A DNA stretch of 64,000 nt from the NCBI RefSeq assembly GCF_900113875.1, contig NZ_FORA01000008.1, forward strand, positions 18,358 through 82,357. The letters are read 5' to 3'. A program made the position numbers and the translations under genes. The DNA is from Jannaschia pohangensis. Lineage in GTDB: Bacteria; Pseudomonadota; Alphaproteobacteria; Rhodobacterales; Rhodobacteraceae. Position 1 is the stretch's first letter, and every line of letters begins with the position of its first letter. Shown in pieces: positions 34,721-41,352 of the stretch. The notes beneath the pieces are model-generated. The model had not been told where the DNA came from. It saw only the letters and a program-made list of their open reading frames with translations, and ran no database searches.

Positions 34721-35781
34721 CCTCCAAGAACAAGTTCGGCTTCGACCCGGTCGAAACCCCTGCCCCGATCCGGCGCGACCGCCGCCCCGGTCCGATGGGT
34801 GCCGCCGTTCGCGAGACGGCGGAGTCCCTGTCCGAGAGCACGGACGCCAAGATCGAACAGCGGCGGCGCAACGCCGAGGACGCCAAGGCCTTTCGCGCCG
34901 CCGAGGCCGAGGGGCGGATCCTGGTGACCATTCCGCTCGACGCGATCCGCACCGATGCCCTGCCCCGCGACCGGCTGGAGCTGGAGGCGGTGGCTGCGTC
35001 GGACGAGATGGAGGAGCTCAAGACCTCGATCCGCGCCCGGGGTCAGCGCGAACCGATCGAGGTTTGGCGCGACGACGATTGCTATCAGCTCAAGAAAGGC
35101 TGGCGGCGTCTGACGGCGTTGCGCCAACTGCTGACCGAAACCGGCGACACGCAATTCGCGACGGTCACCGCGCGCATCGAGGGCGGCGAGGATGACCGCC
35201 TGGCCCGCTATGTGGACATGGTCGAGGAGAACGTGGTCCGCGAAGATTTGACCTTCGCCGAGATGGCGCAGGTCGCGCTGGCCGCCGCAGAGGACGGGGA
35301 GGTGGACGAGATCGACCCCGACGCGATGGTCGGGCGTCTCTATGGATCGCTGCACAAGACCAAGCGCTCCTACATCCGCGCCTTCGTCTACCTGCTGTCG
35401 GTTCTCGGCGACGACCTGCGCTGGCCCAAGGCGGTCGGGCGCAACCTGGGCGTCGAGGTGTCGCGCACCATCCGCAGCCAGGCCGAGGTGGCGGCGCTGC
35501 GCGATGCGCTGGCCGGGTGCCGGGATGCGGAGGCGCAGAACCGCGCGCTTATGGGCTTTGTGCAGACCGCCAAGAAGGGGGCAGGGGATACGGCGAAGGA
35601 ACGCGCGCCACGCCCCAAGCTGGAGTTCCACATCGGGGCCACGAAGATCACCGCGCGCAATGGGGAATGCCGGATCGTCAGCGAGACGGACTTTGCCGAA
35701 GTGCCGCGCGAACGGCTGGAACAGGCCATCAAGGCCTTCGAGGCAGAGCTGCGCGGACGCCCGAGAATTCGCCAGCTCTAG
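34717..35781 (+). CDS. parB: Centromere-binding protein ParB/RepB
   Basis: 354 residues. The ParB N-terminal domain shows GWRRLTALRQL (the G-x-R-R box) and MVEENVVREDLTFAEMA, the CTP-binding/catalytic core of ParB/Spo0J-like proteins. A helix-turn-helix region (about 165-230) follows, with a C-terminal dimerisation segment. The gene is coupled to parA and ends one base before the first of five palindromes, which are its natural binding sites by position. Confidence 0.94.
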   Translation: MTSKNKFGFDPVETPAPIRRDRRPGPMGAAVRETAESLSESTDAKIEQRRRNAEDAKAFRAAEAEGRILVTIPLDAIRTDALPRDRLELEAVAASDEMEELKTSIRARGQREPIEVWRDDDCYQLKKGWRRLTALRQLLTETGDTQFATVTARIEGGEDDRLARYVDMVEENVVREDLTFAEMAQVALAAAEDGEVDEIDPDAMVGRLYGSLHKTKRSYIRAFVYLLSVLGDDLRWPKAVGRNLGVEVSRTIRSQAEVAALRDALAGCRDAEAQNRALMGFVQTAKKGAGDTAKERAPRPKLEFHIGATKITARNGECRIVSETDFAEVPRERLEQAIKAFEAELRGRPRIRQL

Positions 35782-35782
35782 C

Positions 35783-35939
35783 GGTTACCCACGGGTAACC
35801 GCACGGAGCCGGGTTACCCATGGGTAACCGCCGACACCCAACCCAAGAGGTTACCCGCGGGTAACCGGACGCGATCAGGGGTTACCCATGGGTAACCCCG
35901 ACTTGGGTCAGAAAACCCGGAGGTTACCCACGGGTAACC
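35783..35939. repeat. Five 18-bp palindromes, parS-like centromere
   Basis: Copies of GGTTACCC-NN-GGGTAACC lie at 35783-35800, 35812-35829, 35849-35866, 35880-35897 and 35922-35939. The central pair is AC, AT, GC, AT and AC, while the 8-bp arms are identical in all five. Start-to-start spacing is 29, 37, 31 and 42 bp, so spacers are unequal and unrelated, unlike a CRISPR array. Immediate placement after parB supports a partition site; a replication-iteron role is the alternative. Confidence 0.85.
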
Positions 35940-35958
35940 CGCCAGAAATCCACTAATA

Positions 35959-35976
35959 TATTGTTTTAAAACAATA
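35959..35976. terminator. AT-rich palindrome between parB and the convergent TonB-like gene
   Basis: TATTGTTTTAAAACAATA is a perfect 18-bp palindrome two bases before the stop of the convergent gene. It could act as a bidirectional terminator, given the T and A tracts, or belong to the centromere/origin as an AT-rich element. Confidence 0.45.
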
Positions 35977-35977
35977 A

Positions 35978-37333
35978 CTATCGAACGTCGACCGTTTCGA
36001 CGGCCAGAATGGCGCGCGACAGGTCATCGGGTAACCCGGTGAAGACGTCCTGCGCCAACTGGCCCATCCGTCCCCGCAGGGCCGACGGCGCCGTGCGCGT
36101 GGCGAGGGCGAGAACAACCTGCCGGGTATCGCGCGACACCCCGTCCCGGGTCACCGGCGCATCGAAACGGGCCAGGTTGCCCGAGATCGTGGTGAAGGGG
36201 GCCAGGTCCTGTACCACGCCGTTGTCGTCGATCAGAAGCAGCGTCAGGAACCGGCCGCCGACCCCCTGCACGATGCCGGTCAGGGCCGTGCCGCTGTCGA
36301 CGACGCGCGCGTCGAGGCGAAGGCCAAGGCGGGTCGCGGGATAGTCTTGTGTCTGCGCCACCCAATCGAGGACCGGGCATTGCCGCCCGTCGATGAAGTC
36401 GCGGGTCTGCGGCGTCTCGGCCAGATCGCCGCTCAGCACATCGCGGGCCAGCGCGTCGAGCGCGCCGCCGTCGCTGCCGATGAGGGCGAGGGAGGCGCCG
36501 TCGCTGCCGGCCCGGCGCGGCAGGGCGAGGGCACAGGACTGGCCGGGGGTCGCGGCCACGCGGCCGATGAGGGCGCTGACGGCGATGTCCTGCACACTGG
36601 GCGGGGCAGGGGCGGTGGTGCCGCTGCCGGTTCCGCCGCCGCCCGATGGGGGCGTGGACGGGCGGACGAGGCTTGGTCCCGAAATCGAAGCGATGACGTC
36701 CGGGGCCGGGGCCACCGGGCCGGTGACGATAACGTCACTGCGGATCGCTGCGGTCGGCACGCCACCACCGCCACCGCCCGACAGACCCGGACCGGCGAGC
36801 GGCGAGATCGGCGCGACGGGGCCCACCGGGGCCACGACTTCGGGCCCGGTCGCGGCGATGACGGGTGCCACCGGGGTGACCGGGCTGGTGATGGAGGGCG
36901 CGACCGGCGCCGTCGCCGGCGCCGCCACCACGGGCGCGGTCAACTCGGGCGTGACGGGGGCCACGGGGACAGCGACCTGTGGGTCGATCGGTGGATCGTC
37001 GGGGATCGGCGCTTCGGGCAGGGCGGGGTCTACGGGGTCCGCGATCTCGGGCCCTTCGACGGGGGGAAGGGCCTCGGGCGGGTCGAGGCTCGGCGTGACA
37101 TCGGGGGGCGGGTCCACTGTCATGACGCCGGCCAGGGTCGAGGGCGTCAGGGTTTCGAGCGTGATGGCAAAGCGCGGCTCTGCGGCGTCCGGCTCGACCG
37201 GCGGCGGAGCCGTCTGCGCCAGCATCAGAATTCCACCCGCCGCGCCCATGTGGAGCAGCACCGATCCGACGATGGACAGGGGCCAGCGACCGGGGCGGCC
37301 CGCATCGGGCAGGAAGGGGGCCATGCCGCCCAT
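35978..37333 (-). CDS. TonB-like Pro-rich periplasmic protein of an Exb complex
   Basis: 451 residues. One N-terminal membrane segment (SIVGSVLLHMGAAGGILMLAQ, about 20-40) is followed by a long Pro/Val/Ala-rich stretch to about 260, including a six-Gly run. This TonB/TolA-like layout spans the periplasm. The C-terminal 190 residues form a globular domain with two Cys (GQSC and GRQC) and LLLIDDNGVVQDL; it does not look like the classical TonB C-terminal fold. Its ATG overlaps the adjacent exbD stop. Probably transmits proton-motive energy from ExbBD to an envelope target, which is unknown. Confidence 0.7.
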   Translation of the reverse strand: MGGMAPFLPDAGRPGRWPLSIVGSVLLHMGAAGGILMLAQTAPPPVEPDAAEPRFAITLETLTPSTLAGVMTVDPPPDVTPSLDPPEALPPVEGPEIADPVDPALPEAPIPDDPPIDPQVAVPVAPVTPELTAPVVAAPATAPVAPSITSPVTPVAPVIAATGPEVVAPVGPVAPISPLAGPGLSGGGGGGVPTAAIRSDVIVTGPVAPAPDVIASISGPSLVRPSTPPSGGGGTGSGTTAPAPPSVQDIAVSALIGRVAATPGQSCALALPRRAGSDGASLALIGSDGGALDALARDVLSGDLAETPQTRDFIDGRQCPVLDWVAQTQDYPATRLGLRLDARVVDSGTALTGIVQGVGGRFLTLLLIDDNGVVQDLAPFTTISGNLARFDAPVTRDGVSRDTRQVVLALATRTAPSALRGRMGQLAQDVFTGLPDDLSRAILAVETVDVR

Positions 37334-37737
37334 CAGTCGACGTCCAGCGTGACGAGGCGGATCTCGATCCCGCGCAGGGTCGGGTTGTCGAGAAGCGCGA
37401 TGAGGTCGCGCGCCCGCGCATCGCCCTCGATCAGGACGTGGAGGACGGGCGATGTCGCGTCGGTGGCGGCCATGATCGACGGGCCGAGCAGGGTCGCGGT
37501 CACAGGCGCGTCATCGAGGGTCAGGCTGCCGTCCGGGGCCACCACCAGCAGGGGCCGGGGCAGGGGGGCAATGGGCAGGTCGATGGTGCGCGCCAGATCG
37601 ACGCCCGGATCGCGTCCGCCGAAGAGCTGCCCCGTGGCCAGAAAGAAAAAGATCAGCAGGAGGACAATGTTCACGATGGCGAAGGACGTGTCGAGACCGG
37701 CGGTCTTGTCGCGTTTCGGAGGCAGGCGGCTCTGCAT
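37333..37737 (-). CDS. ExbD-like protein lacking the membrane Asp
   Basis: 134 residues with one transmembrane helix (about 17-36) and a small periplasmic domain, the ExbD/TolR layout. In ExbD the helix carries an essential proton-binding Asp. Aligning LLIFF here with the neighbouring ExbD puts Val22 at that position, with Asn23 beside it and no acidic residue in the helix. The gene sits between a normal exbD (3-bp gap) and the TonB-like gene (1-bp overlap). It may form heterodimers with the normal ExbD. Confidence 0.8.
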   Translation of the reverse strand: MQSRLPPKRDKTAGLDTSFAIVNIVLLLIFFFLATGQLFGGRDPGVDLARTIDLPIAPLPRPLLVVAPDGSLTLDDAPVTATLLGPSIMAATDATSPVLHVLIEGDARARDLIALLDNPTLRGIEIRLVTLDVD

Positions 37738-37740
37738 GGC

Positions 37741-38196
37741 TCAGGTCCCGCTGGCGGCGATGCGGACGGCGGAGATGCCGCTGCCGGTCAGCCGTTCGAG
37801 GACGGTGGCCACATCGCGGACCCGGGCCTGATCGCGCAGGACCAGCACCACCTGCGCGCCCTCGGGCAGGGTGGCGGCCAGGTCGGCGATGTCGTCGAGG
37901 GCGAAGCGCTGACCGCCGACCAGCAGGCCGTCCGCCTCGACCGTCCAGAGGATCGTGCCGGGGGGTGTCGCCGCCGAAGTGCCGGGATCGTTGCCGCCTG
38001 CGCCGCCCGGGGTGCCGACGTCGGACGGCCCGCCCTGAAGCAGGAGATTCGAATAGGGTGTGAGGTTCGAGGCGAGCATGAAGAAGATCAGCAGCTGGAA
38101 CATCGTATCGGCCAGCGACGTGAGCGGCACGCGCATGCGGTTCGGCCTGCGCCGGGGCAGTTCGATGGCGCGGACCGATGCGCTGACGAGTGTCAT
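37741..38196 (-). CDS. exbD: Biopolymer transport protein ExbD
   Basis: 151 residues. The helix VPLTSLADTMFQLLIFFMLAS has the conserved Asp30 that carries protons in ExbD/TolR. A periplasmic domain of about 100 residues follows. The ATG overlaps the ExbB stop by 4 bp. It pairs with ExbB to turn the proton gradient into movement of a TonB-like partner. Confidence 0.9.
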   Translation of the reverse strand: MTLVSASVRAIELPRRRPNRMRVPLTSLADTMFQLLIFFMLASNLTPYSNLLLQGGPSDVGTPGGAGGNDPGTSAATPPGTILWTVEADGLLVGGQRFALDDIADLAATLPEGAQVVLVLRDQARVRDVATVLERLTGSGISAVRIAASGT

Positions 38197-38846
38197 CCCC
38201 GCGCCGACCCCGGCAGCCCGGCGCCCGTGTCGACACGCCCGTGGATCGCCGCCGAGAGGAGGGTTTCCATCCGCGCGCGCTCTGCGTCGATCCGGCTTTC
38301 GAGCATGTTGGCGATGACATATGCGACCAGCGCGATGGCAAGGCCCGCCGCCGTGGTGGTCAGCGCCGTCCAGATACCGCCGGCCAGTTCGGTCGGATCG
38401 GCGGCCCCCTGGGCCAGCGACAGGGCCGAGAAGGCGTCGATCATGCCGATGACCGTGCCCAGAAGGCCGAGCATGGGCGCGGCCTGCACGACCATCTCCA
38501 GCAGGCGCATGCGGGAGCCCAGGGCGGTGAGTTCACCCAAGGCCACCTGACGGCCCAGTTCCTCGGCATAGCGGGGATCGTCGGGTCGGGCCTGAAGGCC
38601 GCTGAACACGGCCTGAAGGATGCGGGCGGCGCCCGACTTCCGCGCCGCGGCCTGTTCCTGCGCCCGGGGGGCCTGACCCGAGAGCCAGTTTTCCAGGATC
38701 GTCTCGGCCTCCTTGCGGCGTCCGAGGCCCAGGCGTCGGAACTGCGCCATCTTCCACAGGCCGGTGGCGACGGCGGTGACCGACAACAGGGCGAGCAGGG
38801 CGAAGATGATCAGCGTGGGCAGACCGAACTGCGCGAAATCGGGCAT
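38193..38846 (-). CDS. exbB: MotA/TolQ/ExbB proton channel protein
   Basis: 217 residues. An N-terminal transmembrane helix (LIIFALLALLSVTAVATGLW) and two C-terminal ones match ExbB/TolQ topology. The signature AAPMLGLLGTVIGMIDAF and the channel Thr segment GGIWTALTTTAAGLAIALVAY are present. It forms the stator pentamer around the ExbD helices. It starts the exbB-exbD-exbD-tonB-like run and lies 4 bp after a small exported protein gene. Confidence 0.93.
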   Translation of the reverse strand: MPDFAQFGLPTLIIFALLALLSVTAVATGLWKMAQFRRLGLGRRKEAETILENWLSGQAPRAQEQAAARKSGAARILQAVFSGLQARPDDPRYAEELGRQVALGELTALGSRMRLLEMVVQAAPMLGLLGTVIGMIDAFSALSLAQGAADPTELAGGIWTALTTTAAGLAIALVAYVIANMLESRIDAERARMETLLSAAIHGRVDTGAGLPGSARG

Positions 38847-38850
38847 TTGG

Positions 38851-39294
38851 TCAGATCCCGAACTGGATGTCGGTCAGGGACCGGGCGGCCAGGGAGCTCA
38901 GGCAGATGCCCGCGTTCTCGGTGCCTTCGACGGTGCAGACGATGGCGTCATTGGCGACGATACCCGACACGTCGCCGCAGGCCATGCCACCCACGTCGAA
39001 CTGAAGGATCCGGGTCTTGCCCGCGACCATTGCGCCGAAGTCGAAGGCGACGATCTGGGTCACGCGGCCCGAGGTGTCGAAGACGGCGAATTCATAGGCG
39101 ACCTGATCGAGCGGGGTGCCGGTCTGGTTGCGCGCCACGAAGGTCAGGCGGCAGTTGCCCGCGTCGGTGTCGGCGGCGCCGTTCAGCTCGATCTCGAAGG
39201 CGGTGTCGGGCGCATCCTGAGGCGCGGCGGCGTCCTGGGCGAAAGCGGGGGCGGCGGCCAGCAGGAGGAGGCCGGTCAGGGAAGAAATGCGCAT
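38851..39294 (-). CDS. Small exported protein of unknown function
   Basis: 147 residues with a clear signal peptide (about 1-20, ending AFAQD). The mature part has three Cys-containing segments (GNCRLTF, GMACGDV, IVCTVEG and a final ICLSSL) and beta-rich character (VAYEFAVFDTSGRV). It is the first gene of the exb run, only 4 bp before exbB, so it may be a periplasmic partner of the complex. I do not recognise the family. Confidence 0.75.
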   Translation of the reverse strand: MRISSLTGLLLLAAAPAFAQDAAAPQDAPDTAFEIELNGAADTDAGNCRLTFVARNQTGTPLDQVAYEFAVFDTSGRVTQIVAFDFGAMVAGKTRILQFDVGGMACGDVSGIVANDAIVCTVEGTENAGICLSSLAARSLTDIQFGI

Positions 39295-39326
39295 CGGAAG
39301 GAACCTTGGTTAACGTCAGGTCCCCA

Positions 39327-39355
39327 ATGGTCCGCCGCGTGCCCCCCGATGTCAA
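39327..39355 (-). promoter_or_regulatory. Possible promoter for the exb operon
   Basis: TTGACA (39350-39355, minus strand) and a poor -10, GACCAT (39327-39332), are separated by 17 bp and lie 33 bp before the small exported protein start. The -35 element overlaps the terminator T tract of the upstream gene. Confidence 0.25.
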
Positions 39356-39379
39356 GAAAAGGGGCCGCGAAACGGCCCC
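39354..39379 (-). terminator. Rho-independent terminator
   Basis: On the minus strand a GC-rich 7-bp stem (CGGCCCC / GGGGCCG, 5-base loop) is followed by TTTTCTT, 24 bp after the stop of the 39404-39865 gene. It separates that gene from the exb operon. Confidence 0.8.
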
Positions 39380-39403
39380 CTGATTTCGAAACGGGTTGTT
39401 CGC

Positions 39404-39865
39404 CTAGCGGAATACGCCGCTGGCGAGGTTCGCGCGTTCGATCGTGATGGTCGACGGTGCCCGTTCCACGACGCGCGACGGCGCGGCCGGGCGGGGTGCT
39501 GCGGCGACTGGTGTCCGGGGGGCCGGATTGCGGGCCAGCGCCTCGGCGGCGCCATTGTCGTCGTCGAAATCGGCCGGACGCTCGACCGGACGCGGCACCG
39601 AGTCAAAGTCCTTGAAAATCGATCCGGTGCCGACCTGGCCGCCTTCATCGACCACGTCCTCGACCTCGGTCACGTCAAGATCGATTCGCGGCGCTTGCGG
39701 GACCGAGGTGATCGACGGGGCGGCGCCCAGACTTTCCACGGGACCGGGCATCACGAAAGCTTGCAATGAGGTACGTTTCTCCTGCGTATGACTCGCGACA
39801 AGCACAAAGCCGGCAGCAGCTGTGAGGGCTAATAGGCCCACGGTGGAGACAAAAATAATTTTCAT
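39404..39865 (-). CDS. Membrane-anchored or exported protein of unknown function
   Basis: 153 residues from the ATG at 39865; the frame to 39925 lacks support. The N-terminus MKIIFVSTVGLLALTAAAGFV is a signal peptide or membrane anchor. The rest is low-complexity, rich in Pro, Ala, Asp and Val, and probably extended. It is expressed alone, with its own terminator, and is divergent from the DUF1036 gene. No family is recognised. Confidence 0.6.
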   Translation of the reverse strand: MKIIFVSTVGLLALTAAAGFVLVASHTQEKRTSLQAFVMPGPVESLGAAPSITSVPQAPRIDLDVTEVEDVVDEGGQVGTGSIFKDFDSVPRPVERPADFDDDNGAAEALARNPAPRTPVAAAPRPAAPSRVVERAPSTITIERANLASGVFR

Positions 39866-39958
39866 AAACTCTAGTATACCACCCAAATCCGTCCTTTGCA
39901 TCCGGCCTGTCGTCACTTTATGCAAAACACCGTGTTTCCAATGTCACGCGGGAGAGTG

Positions 39959-40375
39959 ATGCGCCGGATCCTGCTCTTTCTCGGCGTTTTGGTGCTGCTG
40001 TCCGCGGGCGGGTTTTCACGCCCTGCCATGGCGCAATTTACCGTTTGTAATCAAAGTTTTGACGTCGTCAATCTGGCGCTCGGGCGCTTTGATGTCGACG
40101 TGTTCGAGACGCGGGGGTGGTGGACGGTCGGCCCCAACCAATGCGTCGACCTGATCGAGGGCGAGTTGTCGGTGCGCTTCGTCTATGTCTTCGCCAAGGA
40201 CGTGTTCGGGCGCCCGGTTCTGCCCGGTGGCGTGCCTATGTGTCTGGGATCGGAACGTTTTGTCATCCGGGGCGAGCAGAATTGCCTGGCCCGCGGCTAT
40301 CAGGAAGCACGGTTCCAGGAGGTCGACACCCGCAAAAGCGAGCGCTGGACGCTCTTCCTCGCGCAACCGGGCTAG
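39959..40375 (+). CDS. Exported DUF1036 protein
   Basis: 138 residues from the ATG at 39959, preceded by GGGAGAG; upstream ATGs at 39896 and 39941 are less well placed. The signal peptide ends near AMAQ. The mature domain begins FTVCNQSFDVVNLALGRF and includes GWWTVGPNQCVDL and NCLARGYQEARFQEVDT, the typical Cys/Trp pattern of DUF1036. The function of the family is not established. It heads a plus-strand run of wall-related genes. Confidence 0.85.
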   Translation: MRRILLFLGVLVLLSAGGFSRPAMAQFTVCNQSFDVVNLALGRFDVDVFETRGWWTVGPNQCVDLIEGELSVRFVYVFAKDVFGRPVLPGGVPMCLGSERFVIRGEQNCLARGYQEARFQEVDTRKSERWTLFLAQPG

Positions 40376-40407
40376 CGGCAAGGCGGTATTCCGCCTATAT
40401 TGGCACG

Positions 40408-41232
40408 ATGACACGGGGTACGATCATTTCCGGGCTGGCTTTGCTGGCGCTGACCGTCGCGTTGCCTGCCGCCGCGCAGGACCGCAGTGTTGCGACTCCG
40501 GTGACGCGCGCGGCGACCGCCGTGTCCCCCATTTCCCCGGTGTCGCAGGTTTCTGCGGTGCGGGTTTTCACCCCTCTAGCCACGACCGTGTCGGCCACCG
40601 CGCAGCCGGTCCTGGCCAGTGCCGGAAGTTCGGGGGGTCTGCCGCGCCCGTCGATCATCCTTGGGATCGTGGCACAACCCGAGCGGACGTTCGATGCCCT
40701 GCCCGAGTCGACCGAAGCCGAGGTCGAGGAGATCGCCTGGGACAACCTCGCGGCTCGTCAGGCGATGCAGCGGCAGGATACGGAATTGTATGCCCGGCTG
40801 GTCGAGACCGGCGCCTTCGATCCGCCCGAAGGATCGTTGACCCGCGCGCTCCAGACCGAGTTGGCGCGGATGAATTGCTACGGCTCGGGGATCGACGGGG
40901 ATTGGGGCCGGGGGTCGCAAGCCTCGGTCACGCGCTATGTCGAAGCCGGCGGGGCAGAGCCGCCTGATGGCACCGACGCGACCATCGGCCTGTGGCGGCA
41001 CATCATCGCCGCCGATGATGTGGAATGTCCGGAGATCGTGATCGCTGCCCCGGCGCGTCCGGCGGCGAGCAGTGGTGGAAGCACGTCAAGTCGTCCCACG
41101 ACCACGCAGGCGCGGCCCCAGACGGCGGCTGTCCGCCCGCCGGCGCCGCCGCCCGCTCAGCCGACGCAGCAACCGACCGCGACGTCGTCCCGGGGACTTG
41201 GCCTGCGCGGCGGGACAGGGGCCCTGCGGTAA
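40408..41232 (+). CDS. Exported protein with peptidoglycan-binding-like domain
   Basis: 274 residues from the ATG at 40408; the open frame from 40117 overlaps the DUF1036 gene and is not real. A signal peptide ends near PAAAQ. Residues about 135-185 (LQTELARMNCYGSGIDGDWGRG) resemble the peptidoglycan-binding helical repeat with its IDG-x-WG turn. The C-terminus is a Pro/Ser/Thr-rich tail. A short hairpin (40381-40396) lies between it and the DUF1036 gene. It precedes the wall hydrolase by about 120 bp, supporting a cell-wall role. Confidence 0.7.
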   Translation: MTRGTIISGLALLALTVALPAAAQDRSVATPVTRAATAVSPISPVSQVSAVRVFTPLATTVSATAQPVLASAGSSGGLPRPSIILGIVAQPERTFDALPESTEAEVEEIAWDNLAARQAMQRQDTELYARLVETGAFDPPEGSLTRALQTELARMNCYGSGIDGDWGRGSQASVTRYVEAGGAEPPDGTDATIGLWRHIIAADDVECPEIVIAAPARPAASSGGSTSSRPTTTQARPQTAAVRPPAPPPAQPTQQPTATSSRGLGLRGGTGALR

Positions 41233-41352
41233 CAGGCGGGGGGCCGGACGCTGGACGTCGATCCGAAATTCAAATCTTCGGCCAGACTGGCGCGCAATCG
41301 TCGGATCAAACGACGTGCCGCCTGGGCGGGGGGTATCGTCGGCACGCTGGCG

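Noticed and set aside
35783..35939. Regularly spaced repeats resembling a short CRISPR array
   Set aside because: Repeats are only 18 bp, palindromic, with unequal short spacers and no cas genes; their place after parB fits a centromere.
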